Assembly (NCBI GenBank): GCA_945889625.1
Contig: CAMDCE010000016.1
Coordinates: forward strand, 20,470-84,469
From: Asaia bogorensis
GTDB lineage: Bacteria; Pseudomonadota; Alphaproteobacteria; Reyranellales; Reyranellaceae
DNA length: 64,000 nucleotides
Direction of reading: 5' to 3'
The position numbers and the translations under genes are program-made. How positions within the stretch are numbered: the stretch's first letter is position 1; each line of letters starts with the position of its first letter. Positions 1 through 8,534 of this stretch are shown here, piece by piece. The notes beneath the pieces are model-generated. The model saw only the letters and a program-made list of their open reading frames with translations. It was not told the DNA's origin and searched no databases.

Positions 1-1
1 G

Positions 2-163
2 CCGCCGTCGTTCGCCGACCGGATGGTCGACAAATTCCAGCCCGACGGGCTTCTGATCGTTCGCGCCGGCGGCGAAGCCGGGCTATTCTCGGCCATCATC
101 GGCGGCTGGCCGGGCCAGTCGGTACGCGACGAATGCCAGGCTGTAACCCACGAGATTCGATAA
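2..163 (+). CDS. C-terminal end of an unrecognised protein, cut by the window edge
   Basis: An open frame enters from the left edge and ends at TAA 161-163, giving the last 53 residues. The visible part includes LLIVRAGGEAG and IIGGWPGQS, which I do not recognise as a named family. It ends 13 bases before the selenoprotein gene on the same strand, and the downstream ribosome-binding site lies in that short gap, so the two are probably one transcript. Its function may bear on the UGSC protein, but nothing more can be read from this fragment. Confidence 0.6.
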   Translation, partial: PPSFADRMVDKFQPDGLLIVRAGGEAGLFSAIIGGWPGQSVRDECQAVTHEIR

Positions 164-176
164 TGGAGATCCGTCC

Positions 177-704
177 ATGAACATCGCTTCCAAACTGCGC
201 GATCCGACGGCCGAGACTTCGCCGACCCGGCGCGCGCGCCTGGCCCCGTCGCCGTCGCTCGAGGGCAAGACCGTGGCGCTGATGGATATCGGCAAGTCGC
301 GCGGCGCGGAATTCATCGATCGCCTGGAAAGCCACTTCAAGGCGGCCGGCGTCGCCACCAAGCGCTACCGCAAGCCGACCAACACCAAGGTGGCGCCGGT
401 CGAGCTGATGCAGAAGATCGCCCACGAGGCCCAGGCGGCGGTGATCGCCTTAAGCGATTGAGGCTCCTGCACATCGTGCAGTCTGCACGACCTCAATAAC
501 CTCGACGGCCGCGGCCTGCCCGGCGTCAATATCGTCACCACCGGTTTCGTCGAGGGCGTCGCGGCGCAAAGCGATTCGCTGGGCTTCGAACCCGCCGTCG
601 TCTACGTCCCCCACCCCATCCAGAACCGCACCAAGGAAGAGATCGAAGGCTACGCCGACCAGGCCTTCGAGAAGGTCATGGCGCTGCTCGTTTTGTCATC
701 CTGA
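177..704 (+). CDS. UGSC-family selenoprotein, Sec at codon 95
   Basis: ATG 177 has a GGAG ribosome-binding site at 165-168. Codon 95 is TGA (459-461), but the same frame continues for 80 more sense codons to TGA 702-704, giving 175 residues. The residues around the TGA read S-D-U-G-S-C-T-S-C-S, the hallmark of the UGSC (seleno)protein family, in which the first position is Sec or Cys. The C-terminal half keeps family-like sequence, for example GLPGVNIVTTGF and VVYVPHPIQNRTKEEI. A SECIS-like hairpin directly follows the UGA. U95/C98 form a U-x-x-C redox motif and C101 is nearby, so a thiol or selenol redox role is inferred; the biochemical function of the family is not known to me. The last four residues (VLSS) and the stop lie in a dispersed repeat. 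A standard gene caller would end the gene at 461 and lose the active site. Confidence 0.9.
458..496 (+). promoter_or_regulatory. SECIS element of the UGSC selenoprotein
   Basis: The RNA folds into a lower stem TTGAGG (458-463) with CCTCAA (491-496), which contains the UGA itself. Above an unpaired 5' stretch is an apical stem TCGTGC (474-479) with GCACGA (485-490) and loop AGTCT (480-484). The loop G lies 20 bases after the UGA. The apical part closely resembles the E. coli fdhF SECIS, whose loop region is GCAGGUCUGC. It should bind SelB and direct Sec insertion. Confidence 0.88.
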
Positions 705-808
705 GCGAAGCGAAGGATCTCATCGAACGAGCAGGCAGGGGCCTGTGTAACTGGCGCTAGGTCCTTCGCTGAAGCGCGGGGGCTACCCCGCGCGACTCAG
801 GACGACAA
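693..808. repeat. Dispersed inverted repeat, family R1
   Basis: The outer arms start with TTGTCATCCTGAG and end with CTCAGGACGACAA, with further complementary GAAGGATCT/AGGTCCTTC arms inside. Related copies are at 6677, 8535, 28278 and 32404. It fills the gap between two convergent genes: it supplies the last codons and stop of the selenoprotein and touches the stop of the hydrolase. It probably forms a bidirectional terminator or mRNA-end hairpin. Confidence 0.8.
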
Positions 809-1867
809 TTAGTCCTTCTCCGGCACCACCGAGGGCGCCACCATCTGGTCGCTGGTTGGCGGCTCGGGTGGCGGCGGGGTCGGTGGCAGGATGATCGGCA
901 GCTCGCTCGGCAGGAAATCGCGTACGGCAGCGGCGGTCGCCTTGGGGTCCTCTTCCATCGGGTTGTGGCCGAGGTTCTCGAAGATCGCGAGCTTCGAGCC
1001 CTTGATGTCGCCCTGGAAGCGGAAGGCGTCGGCGACGGGCACCCAGCGGTCCTTGGCGCCCCAGATGATCAGCGTCGGCACATCCAGCCGCTTGAGCGGC
1101 GTCGGATCGAGCGGCTCCTGCGTTCGTGCACGCTGCAGCGTCGCCGGGCGATTGCCGGGGAAACGCTGCAGATCGGCGGTGCGTTTGATCCGCGCCGGCG
1201 TCACCAGGGCCGGATCGGCATAGACCTCGGTGAGCGAGCGCCGCACGATGCTCTCGGGTTTGAAATAGATGCCGATGTCGCCAATGACCGGCGTGCGCGC
1301 CAGGCGCGTGGGCAGCGGCGCTTCGCCCGCCTCGCGCGGATAGCCTGCGGCATCGACCAGGATCAGATGGCTCACCCGCTCCGGCCGCGTCGCGGCAAAG
1401 CTCCAGGCCACGGCGCCGCCCATCGAATGGCCGACCAGCGCGAAACGGTCGAGATTGAGGACGTCGGCCAGCACCTCGATGAAATCGGTGTAGGCCTCGA
1501 CCGTGTATTCGTCGCGCGGCCAGGCGCCGGTGAGCCCATGGCCGGGCAGGTCGACCGTGATCAGCCGCGCCCGGTCCTTGAGCTCGCCTGTCCAGCCTTC
1601 CCACATGTGCAGCGAGCCGTTCGAGCCGTGGATCAGCACGACCGGCAGGGCATCCGGCTTGCCCTCGTCGCGGACATGGGCGCGCACGCCGCCGACGTCG
1701 ATGAATTTCGACTGAACGTTGGCGTAGCGCTCGACCAGCGTCTCTTTCGGCAGGTTCGGCGCATAGGCCCACAGCGTCACGCCCGCCAGCGCTCCCAGCA
1801 GGAACAGCAGATAGAGCGGCCAGCGCCGCGGCGCGGGTTCTTCAGCGCGTCGGCGGCGCGGCGGCAT
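809..1867 (-). CDS. Membrane-anchored alpha/beta hydrolase
   Basis: The product has 352 residues. An arginine-rich N-terminus (RRRR) precedes one membrane segment at about residues 17-36, so the enzyme is probably anchored with its domain outside the cytoplasm. The alpha/beta hydrolase fold shows the oxyanion HGSNG at 80-84, the nucleophile elbow GHSMGG (Ser148), the acid D273 in WGAKDRW and His301 in LGHNP. The C-terminus is proline-rich. The ATG at 1867 has a GGAGGA ribosome-binding site and overlaps the end of the mscS-type gene by 26 bases, so the two are translationally coupled. The substrate cannot be told; esterase or hydrolase of small esters is the family norm. Confidence 0.85.
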   Translation of the reverse strand: MPPRRRRAEEPAPRRWPLYLLFLLGALAGVTLWAYAPNLPKETLVERYANVQSKFIDVGGVRAHVRDEGKPDALPVVLIHGSNGSLHMWEGWTGELKDRARLITVDLPGHGLTGAWPRDEYTVEAYTDFIEVLADVLNLDRFALVGHSMGGAVAWSFAATRPERVSHLILVDAAGYPREAGEAPLPTRLARTPVIGDIGIYFKPESIVRRSLTEVYADPALVTPARIKRTADLQRFPGNRPATLQRARTQEPLDPTPLKRLDVPTLIIWGAKDRWVPVADAFRFQGDIKGSKLAIFENLGHNPMEEDPKATAAAVRDFLPSELPIILPPTPPPPEPPTSDQMVAPSVVPEKD

Positions 1868-4298
1868 GGTCCGTCCTCCGGTCGGTGTTTGGGCTCTCGG
1901 CGTGCAGGACGTCGGCGATCTTGTCGAGGTCGCGCAGCCTGAACTCGGCGACCGGCCGGGGATCGAGGATCTTCTCATCGATCAGCCGGGCGAGCAGGAC
2001 GCGGTTCAGCTCATTGGCAACGATCTGGCGATCCTCGAGCTGTGCCACGAAGACGAACAGCTCGAAGTCGAGGCCGGTCGTGGTGACGCGCAGGAAGCGG
2101 ACGATCGGCGCCGGTACGCGCAACACGCGCGGCTGGGCCAAGGCCGACTCGCGCAGGATCGCTTCCATCTTGGCGACGTCGGTGCCAAGGCCGACGGTGA
2201 TGGGAATGTCGACGCGGCTCGAGGTGTCGGAGTAGGTGCGGTTGATCACCGGATTCTGCAGGAACAGGCTGTTGGGCACGATGACGTGGGTGCGCTGGAA
2301 GGTCTCGATCTCGGTAGCCCGGATGTTGATGCGCCGCACGAATCCTTCATGCCCGTTGACCGAGATCCAGTCGCCCGCCTTGATCGGCCGCTCCATCAGC
2401 AGGATGACGCCGGAAATCACGTTGTTGGCGATGTTCTGCAGGCCAAGGCCGATGCCGACCGACAAGGCGCCGAGCACGATGGCGAGGTTGGTGAAGTCGA
2501 TGCCGAGTGCGGCGATGCCGATCAGGACGGCAATGGTGACGCCGACATAATTGAGGCCGGCGTCGATCGACTGGCGCAGCGGCAGCGGCGCGTCGACCGT
2601 CGGCATGACGCGGTTGAGCACGATGGAGCGTACCAGCCGCGCGATCAGCATGCAGACGCCGAACGCCACGATCGCCATGCCGATATTGGCCAGCGAGATC
2701 GTGACGCTGCCGATCCGAACGCCATGAAACACCTGGCCGAAGCCGCGCAGGATGGCGTCGGTGTCGGCATCCCAGGCGGCGGGGATGGCGATGGCGAGCA
2801 GGATGACCAGGATGACGTCGGCCAGCAGCAGCAGCACGAGCTGGCCGTACAGCGTCTTGTCGGGTGGCAGGCCCAACTGACGCCGCACCCAGACCCCGGT
2901 CGGCGTGTCGGGTGCAGCCATGGCATCGAGCAGGTCGGCGATGAGCCGATGCAAAGTCAGCGCCACGGCGATCATCAGGCCGGTCGTGGCCAGCGCGGCA
3001 TGGAGGTGCGAGGCGAGGACGGAATAGCCGAACAGGGCGAAGACGATCGACGACAGCATGATTACGGAGAGCACCAGACGCGCCAGCGACCACCCGGTGC
3101 CGCCGACCATGGTCGGCAGCGTCGAACCTTCGGGGCGGATTCCTTCCCAGGCGCGATTGGACAGCGCCGGCAGGGCGAAGCCCGCGACCGTGATGGCAAG
3201 GATCAGCGCGCCCACCGAATTGATCGCGTCGCCGTCGTTGGAGCCGCGCAGCAGGGCGACGTAGATGAAGTCGACAATGATGCTGGCGGTCATCAGGCGC
3301 CTGAGCGCGGTCGATTGGTAAGCTGCGCTGGCATCGCTGAAAGGCAGGACGCGCCAGGCCGGCCGGTTGGGAGCAAGCGCGGTGGCGGTGAGGCCGAACA
3401 CCAGAAGAAGGTTGATGATCTGCTCGGTGAGCCGCGGCAGCAGCGCGTCGATCGGCGGTGGCGGTTCGCTCGCGGCCAGCAGCTTGCTGATCAGCCAGAC
3501 CGCGAGAATAGGCACCAGCACCAGGCCGACGCCGTCGATGGCGGCAGCGATGGTTCGGTGGCGCTGACCGGGAGCAGCCGAATCGCCACGGCCGAAGCGC
3601 TGGCGCAACGCGCGGCCGGCCCACCACAGCCCGATCGTGACCACGGCCCAGATGGCGAGCGGCGAAAGATCCTGTTTGCCGGAGCTGAGCGAACGCAGGC
3701 CGTCGCGACTCCAGATCGCCACGCCGGACGACAGGCTGCTCGCCGCTGCGGCGAGTTGCGGGCCGAGCTTGGCCCACACGACCGAGGACAATGGCGATGG
3801 GCCTCGGTGCAGCAGCGTCTGCAGCATCACCTCGCCGCGCAGCCTGGTCATGCGGTCGAGCAGCTGGTCGGTGCGGGCAACGATCACCTCGCCCTGCTTG
3901 ATGCGGCCCTCGCTGATCGTCGCCTGCTCGGTGAGCCGTGTCCGCTCGGCCTTGACGGCTTCGGTTTCGGCCGGCTGGCCGGGGGCAGCCCCCGGCTGGT
4001 CGGGGCCGAGTTTGACCTCCAGCGGCGCAAGAAGTTTGCGGATATCGGCGAGATCGTTGCGCGCCAGAGCGACCGCGGCGGAGGCGAGGGCGCGCATGTC
4101 GGCTACCTGCTCCCGCAGCCCGTCGATCTCGGCCGGCAGCACGTCAGGCTGGCTGATGCGGTAGCCGATGCGGTCGAGCTGGCGCGTCCAAACGTCGATC
4201 AGCTGCGAAAACGGCCGTTGCGGCGGCACCGTCTGGGCAAGCGCGGCCGTGCCGGAAAACAGCAGCACAAGACCGACCAGACGGACGAAAACCCGCAT
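1842..4298 (-). CDS. DUF3772 / MscS-type mechanosensitive channel
   Basis: The 818-residue protein has a signal peptide ending near ALAQT (about residue 22). A periplasmic, partly coiled DUF3772-type region (about 30-180) follows, then roughly eleven membrane segments and a C-terminal MscS domain. The pore helix and beta domain show as SVGIGLGLQNIANN followed by ERPIKAGDWI and VIVPNS. MscS proteins open on membrane tension and release solutes on osmotic downshock. The gene is divergent from the Ldh2-type dehydrogenase gene, with a 178-base gap, and co-transcribed with the downstream hydrolase. Confidence 0.88.
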   Translation of the reverse strand: MRVFVRLVGLVLLFSGTAALAQTVPPQRPFSQLIDVWTRQLDRIGYRISQPDVLPAEIDGLREQVADMRALASAAVALARNDLADIRKLLAPLEVKLGPDQPGAAPGQPAETEAVKAERTRLTEQATISEGRIKQGEVIVARTDQLLDRMTRLRGEVMLQTLLHRGPSPLSSVVWAKLGPQLAAAASSLSSGVAIWSRDGLRSLSSGKQDLSPLAIWAVVTIGLWWAGRALRQRFGRGDSAAPGQRHRTIAAAIDGVGLVLVPILAVWLISKLLAASEPPPPIDALLPRLTEQIINLLLVFGLTATALAPNRPAWRVLPFSDASAAYQSTALRRLMTASIIVDFIYVALLRGSNDGDAINSVGALILAITVAGFALPALSNRAWEGIRPEGSTLPTMVGGTGWSLARLVLSVIMLSSIVFALFGYSVLASHLHAALATTGLMIAVALTLHRLIADLLDAMAAPDTPTGVWVRRQLGLPPDKTLYGQLVLLLLADVILVILLAIAIPAAWDADTDAILRGFGQVFHGVRIGSVTISLANIGMAIVAFGVCMLIARLVRSIVLNRVMPTVDAPLPLRQSIDAGLNYVGVTIAVLIGIAALGIDFTNLAIVLGALSVGIGLGLQNIANNVISGVILLMERPIKAGDWISVNGHEGFVRRINIRATEIETFQRTHVIVPNSLFLQNPVINRTYSDTSSRVDIPITVGLGTDVAKMEAILRESALAQPRVLRVPAPIVRFLRVTTTGLDFELFVFVAQLEDRQIVANELNRVLLARLIDEKILDPRPVAEFRLRDLDKIADVLHAESPNTDRRTDHAAAPPTR

Positions 4299-4476
4299 GC
4301 CGGTTCACTACCACGGGGCGCGCGAACCCGTCTTGTGGTGGATTCATGGGGTTTTTCGCGCCAAATGTGGCAGCCGTTGACAGCGCCGGAGCGACGCGGA
4401 ACCTTGCGCGCCGGAAGCGCATTTGCGCCTCAACAGGCGCTCGCGCGCCTCGGAAGGCGCTTTGGGGGATATTTGC

Positions 4477-5577
4477 ATGGCCGATGGGCAGGGTTCGGTG
4501 GGTGAGGTGCGGGTCAAGCCGGACCGTCTGCACGCCTTTACAATGGCGATTTGCCGGGCCGACGGCAGTTCCGAGCAGGAAGCCAGGCTGGTCGCCGACC
4601 ATCTCGTGCTCGCCAACCTGTTCGGCCACGACAGCCACGGCGTCGGCATGATGCCGGCCTATATCCAGAACACCACCACCGGCCGCTGCATCCGTAACCA
4701 TCATGCAAAGATCGTGAAGGATAATGGCGCGGTGGTCGTGATCGACGGCGGCGTTGGCTACGGTCAGGTCGTTGCCAAGGAGACGATGGATATCGGCATC
4801 GAGCGGGCCAGGAAGCACGGCGTCTGCGTCATCGGCCTCACCAATGCGCACCACATCGGACGCATCGGCCACTGGGCCGAGCAGTGCGCGCGCGCCGGCA
4901 TGGTGAGCACCCACTGGGTGAACGTGCACGGCCACAAGTCGCTGGTGGCGCCGTTTGGCGCAGCCGAGCCGCGCTACTCGACCAATCCCTACTGCACGGC
5001 CGTGCCGCGCAAGGGCAAGGAGCCGATCGTGCTCGATTTTGCCACCAGCCAGGTGGCGATGGGCAAGGTCCGGGTCGCCAACAACAAGAAGGTGCAGATG
5101 GACCCCGGCCTGCTGATCAATGCGGCGGGCCGCGACACCACCGAGCCCGGCGTGATGTACAATCCGCCGTTCGGCGCCATCCTGCCGTTCGGCCTGCACA
5201 AGGGCGGCGGGCTGGCGGTGATCTGCGATCTCCTGGCCGGCGCGCTGACCGGCGGCAAGACGCATTCGCCACGGACCATCAAGGACGGCACCGACATCGT
5301 GAACAACATGCTGTCGATCATCATCGATCCGGCGTCGATGGGCGGCACCGCGGCGTTCGAGGACGAGGTCGAAACCTTCATCACCTGGGTGAAGTCGGCC
5401 AAGCCGCGGCCGGGCGTGGCCGAAGTGCTGGCGCCCGGCGAGCCCGAGCGGGCCCGCAAGCTCGACCGGGAGAAGAACGGCGTGCCGATCGACAGCACGA
5501 CGTGGCAGCAGCTGATCGATGTTGCGCGAAAAGTCCGGCTGAACGACACCGACATTCCCCATACCGCCGGGGCCTGA
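4477..5577 (+). CDS. Ldh2-type (malate/L-lactate dehydrogenase family) oxidoreductase
   Basis: The 366-residue protein belongs to the MDH/LDH2 family of NAD(P)-dependent 2-hydroxyacid dehydrogenases, unrelated to Rossmann LDH. Typical sequences are the early GHDSHGVGM (about residues 51-59), NAHHIGRIGHW and a late GLHKGGGLAV. Family members oxidise malate, L-lactate, ureidoglycolate, 2,3-diketogulonate or sulfolactate, so the substrate here is open. The start was chosen at ATG 4477 behind a GGGGGA site. It is followed 23 bases later by a GST gene, probably in one operon. Confidence 0.85.
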   Translation: MADGQGSVGEVRVKPDRLHAFTMAICRADGSSEQEARLVADHLVLANLFGHDSHGVGMMPAYIQNTTTGRCIRNHHAKIVKDNGAVVVIDGGVGYGQVVAKETMDIGIERARKHGVCVIGLTNAHHIGRIGHWAEQCARAGMVSTHWVNVHGHKSLVAPFGAAEPRYSTNPYCTAVPRKGKEPIVLDFATSQVAMGKVRVANNKKVQMDPGLLINAAGRDTTEPGVMYNPPFGAILPFGLHKGGGLAVICDLLAGALTGGKTHSPRTIKDGTDIVNNMLSIIIDPASMGGTAAFEDEVETFITWVKSAKPRPGVAEVLAPGEPERARKLDREKNGVPIDSTTWQQLIDVARKVRLNDTDIPHTAGA

Positions 5578-5600
5578 CCCGGGCCCGATAGGAGACCGAC

Positions 5601-6221
5601 ATGGCCAAGATGAAGCTCTACTACTCGCCGGGATCGCCCTACGCCCGCAAGGTCAGGGTCGTGGCGCTCGAGACCAGGCTCGACAAGAAGATCGAGATGG
5701 TGAACGTCGCGGTGTCGCCGGTGGCGCCCAACGCCGACGTCGACAAGCACAACCCGGTCGGCAAGATCCCGGCGCTGTCGGTCAAGGGCATGGACCTCTT
5801 CGACTCGCCGGTGATCTGCGAGTACCTCGACAACCAGCACAAGGGCCGCAAGCTGTTCCCGCGCAAGGGCCGCGAGCGCTGGGTGGCGCTGCGCCTGCAG
5901 GCGATGGCCGACGGCCTGCTCGATGCCGCCCTGCTGACGCGCTACGAAGGCTTCCTCAGGCCCGAGGACAAGCGCTGGCCCGACTGGATCAAGGGCCAGA
6001 TGAAGAAGATCGACGGTGCGCTCACCCAACTCGAGGACGAGGCCAAGTCGCTCAAGGGCAAGCTCACCATCGGCACCATCTCGGTTGCCTGCGCGCTCGG
6101 CTATCTCGATTTCCGCTTCGCCAGCCACGACTGGCGCGCCCGCCATCCCAAGCTCGCCAAGTGGTTCGCGGCGGCCTCGAAGATGCCGTCGATCAAGGCG
6201 ACGGTTCCGCCGCCGGCCTGA
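5601..6221 (+). CDS. Glutathione S-transferase family protein
   Basis: This 206-residue protein has a thioredoxin-fold N-terminal domain starting KLYYSPGSPYARKVR, with Ser in the position that activates glutathione. NPVGKIPAL follows as the cis-Pro loop and then DSPVICEYL, which binds the gamma-glutamyl part. A helical C-terminal domain runs from about residue 90. It resembles bacterial GSTs of the stringent-starvation/beta-like group. It lies downstream of the Ldh2-type gene and 11 bases before a cupin gene, so all three may be co-expressed. The true substrate is unknown. Confidence 0.88.
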   Translation: MAKMKLYYSPGSPYARKVRVVALETRLDKKIEMVNVAVSPVAPNADVDKHNPVGKIPALSVKGMDLFDSPVICEYLDNQHKGRKLFPRKGRERWVALRLQAMADGLLDAALLTRYEGFLRPEDKRWPDWIKGQMKKIDGALTQLEDEAKSLKGKLTIGTISVACALGYLDFRFASHDWRARHPKLAKWFAAASKMPSIKATVPPPA

Positions 6222-6232
6222 CGTAGATCGGC

Positions 6233-6649
6233 GTGACGGCAGAAGAAATCATCCGGCGACTCGGGCTGGAACCGCATCCCGAAGGCGGCCACTATCGCCA
6301 GATGTTCCGTGCCTCCGATGCGGGACGCGGTGCCAGCACGGCGATCTATTTCCTTCTGAAATCAGGTGAGCGCTCGCACTGGCATCGCGTCGATGCCGAC
6401 GAGATCTGGCATCACTATGCAGGCGCGCCGCTGGAACTGTCGCTCAGCGACGATGGCCACAAGGTGCGTCACCTGCGCGTCGGCACCGACTTCGAGCTCG
6501 GCGAGCTGCCGCAGGCCGTCGTGCCGCGCCAAGTCTGGCAAGCCGCGCGCTCGCTCGGCTCCTGGACCCTCGTCGGCTGCACCGTGGCGCCGGGTTTCCG
6601 CTTCGAAGGCTTCGAGCTGGCGCCGGCAGGTTGGGAACCGAAGAGGTGA
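6233..6649 (+). CDS. Cupin_5 (DUF985) family protein
   Basis: The 138-residue protein starts at GTG 6233. It has the DUF985 pattern: LGLEPHPEGGHY at about residues 10-21, then STAIYFLLKSGERSHWHRVDADEIWHH with metal-binding-type His residues, and a final TVAPGFRFEGFELA. The family is a small single-domain cupin whose members have been linked to sugar-epimerase-like or unknown roles. I see no clear clue to substrate. It closes the three-gene run that begins with the Ldh2-type dehydrogenase and ends just before an R1 repeat. Confidence 0.82.
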   Translation: MTAEEIIRRLGLEPHPEGGHYRQMFRASDAGRGASTAIYFLLKSGERSHWHRVDADEIWHHYAGAPLELSLSDDGHKVRHLRVGTDFELGELPQAVVPRQVWQAARSLGSWTLVGCTVAPGFRFEGFELAPAGWEPKR

Positions 6650-6676
6650 TGGCGCACGGCGCTCATCCAACAAGAC

Positions 6677-6773
6677 TGTCATCTCGAGTAGCGCGGGCTA
6701 ACCCCCCCCCGCATAAGCGAGGGACCTTTCGCAGCGCTTGATCAAAGATCCATCGCTACGCTCGGGATGACAC
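6677..6773. repeat. Dispersed inverted repeat, family R1 (diverged copy)
   Basis: It begins TGTCATCTCGAGTAGCGCGGG and ends GCTACGCTCGGGATGACA, with a less perfect middle that includes a run of eight C. It sits between two convergent genes and likely ends both transcripts. Confidence 0.7.
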
Positions 6774-6797
6774 TATGGTCGTCAGTGGCGCTGACGC

Positions 6798-7670
6798 TCA
6801 ACGCTTCCACATCTCGCGTGATGCCAGCGTCGCACCACCGGCGACCAAGAGGGCGGCCAGCAGCAGCGTGGCTGTCGGCTCGGCGAGGCCGCAGACGATC
6901 AGCAGCGCCGTCGAGAGAATGGGCGTTGCATAGGACAGCGCGCCCAGCGCGCGGATGTCGCCACGCTTGACGGCGTGATCCCAGAGATAGAACGCGCCGC
7001 CGGTCGGTCCGAGGCCCAGTGCCAGCACGGCGAGCCAGGCGGTGGTGGTGGCCGGCCACACGGTGTGTTCGAAAGCAAAATGGCAAAGCAGCGAGAGCAG
7101 CGCCGAGGCAGCACAGAAGCTCGCGATGGCGTCGGTCGGGGTCTCGCCGAAGCGGCGCGACAGCACCGAGTAGAGCGACCAGGCGAAGGCGCAGCCCAGC
7201 GCCAATGCGTAGCCCAAGGCATATTCTCCGGCGAAGCTCACGCCGCGGCCGAGCGTGAGCAGCGCCACGCCGGCGAAGCCCAGCGCTGCGCCGGCAAGGT
7301 GTGGCCAGCCGAGGCGCCCTCGTTCGTTTTTTGCAGCCAACGGCGCCGACAGCAGCACGATCAGCAGCGGCCACAGATAGTTCACGAGGTTGGCCTCGGC
7401 CGGCGGCGCGAGCTGGAGTGCGGCGAAATAGAGCGCGTGATAGCCGAACAGGCCGCCAATGCCCAACATCCACACCCGCGCCGGCCAGCCCACAAGGCTG
7501 CTCAAGGCAAGGCCGCGGCGGCGAGCACGGATGATGCCGATCGCAGCGCCGATTGCGAACGTCATGGCAACCATCTGGAACGGCGGGATGGGTCCCGCCA
7601 GCACCGACAGCGTGGCGAGCGCACCCCACAGTATGATGGCGCCCAAACCGGCGGCCATTGCTCGATTCAT
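6798..7670 (-). CDS. EamA/DMT-family transporter
   Basis: The 290-residue protein has ten predicted membrane helices arranged as two EamA repeats, for example ALGAIILWGALATLS at the start and GAFYLWDHAVKRGDIRALGALSYATPILS in the second half. The YATPILS stretch is typical of drug/metabolite exporters of the RhaT/YddG kind. The substrate (amino acid, metabolite or drug) cannot be predicted. The start was placed at ATG 7670; further upstream codons give a non-hydrophobic extension unlike the family. It is divergent from the DUF1499 gene across about 100 bases. Confidence 0.87.
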   Translation of the reverse strand: MNRAMAAGLGAIILWGALATLSVLAGPIPPFQMVAMTFAIGAAIGIIRARRRGLALSSLVGWPARVWMLGIGGLFGYHALYFAALQLAPPAEANLVNYLWPLLIVLLSAPLAAKNERGRLGWPHLAGAALGFAGVALLTLGRGVSFAGEYALGYALALGCAFAWSLYSVLSRRFGETPTDAIASFCAASALLSLLCHFAFEHTVWPATTTAWLAVLALGLGPTGGAFYLWDHAVKRGDIRALGALSYATPILSTALLIVCGLAEPTATLLLAALLVAGGATLASREMWKR

Positions 7671-7773
7671 ATGGCGCGCATAGAGAATGCAACCGCTCTT
7701 GTCGAGTGACTGCTCGTCAAGCGAGTGGACGGGTCGTATTGCGCAGGTACGATGCTGTAACTGCGGAGAAGCA

Positions 7774-8526
7774 ATGTTCGTCCGTCCCGCCAACCCGACA
7801 AGCCATCGTCTCGCGCGCCTGGCCTTCCTGACGGCCTGCGTTGCGGGGTTGCTCGTCGGCGTGTCGGGGCCGTTGCATCGCTATCTCGGCGTCGACTACG
7901 GCCTCGCGATCAGCCTCCTGCGTTACGGCTTCTACGTCGCCGCCGCGGCCATGGCGCTTGGCTTGGCGACCATCGTGCCGACGCGGCCCGGCGACCGCCG
8001 CCGCGGGTTTCTGTCGTCGCTGCTGGCTTTGCTGATCGGCGTCGGCGCGGCCTGGGCGCCGTTCAAACTATTCCTCGATGCTCGCGAAGTGCCGACGATC
8101 AACGACATCACGACCGACGTCGCCGACCCGCCGGCACTGGTCGTCACCCTGCAGATGCGCCACGGCGCCGCCAATCCGCCGGGCTATCCCGGCACGGACG
8201 TCGCCGTCCTGCAGCGTGCCGCCTATCCCGACATCGTGCCGATCATGCTCGCCGTGCCGCCGGCCGAGGCTTTCAAGCGGGTCGACAGAGTGGCGATGGC
8301 GATGGGCTGGGAGGTCGTGGCGCGCGCCCCGGCGGAGGGCCGCATCGAGGCCATCGCCGCCACGCAATGGTTCGGCTTCCGCGACGACATCGTGGTGCGC
8401 ATCCGGCCCGACGGCACCGGCAGCAGGATCGACATCCGCTCCAAGAGCCGCGTCGGCCGCTCCGACCTGGGAATCAACGCCCGGCGCATTCGTGCATTCA
8501 CGGAAAGACTGAAGGCGGAGAATTAG
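7774..8526 (+). CDS. DUF1499 membrane protein
   Basis: The 250-residue protein has three membrane segments in about its first 105 residues, followed by a C-terminal DUF1499 domain. The domain shows PADIVPIML-like YPDIVPIMLAVPPAEAF, then GWEVVARAPAEGRIEA and TQWFGFRDDIVVRIRPDG. The fold suggests a soluble module on the periplasmic side; no enzymatic role is known to me. ATG 7774 has a GGAG site. The gene ends five bases before a 46-base perfect hairpin that separates it from the convergent histidine kinase gene. Confidence 0.85.
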   Translation: MFVRPANPTSHRLARLAFLTACVAGLLVGVSGPLHRYLGVDYGLAISLLRYGFYVAAAAMALGLATIVPTRPGDRRRGFLSSLLALLIGVGAAWAPFKLFLDAREVPTINDITTDVADPPALVVTLQMRHGAANPPGYPGTDVAVLQRAAYPDIVPIMLAVPPAEAFKRVDRVAMAMGWEVVARAPAEGRIEAIAATQWFGFRDDIVVRIRPDGTGSRIDIRSKSRVGRSDLGINARRIRAFTERLKAEN

Positions 8527-8534
8527 CGGCAATT

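Noticed and set aside
177..461. A 94-residue gene ending at TGA 459-461, followed by a non-coding stretch, or a pseudogene.
   Set aside because: The frame continues with family-conserved residues for 80 codons and has a SECIS hairpin; selenocysteine explains it better.
1866..4505. A long open frame on the plus strand.
   Set aside because: It is antisense to the well-supported mscS-type gene and its product is Gln/Arg/Asp-rich without domains, as usual for the opposite strand of GC-rich genes.
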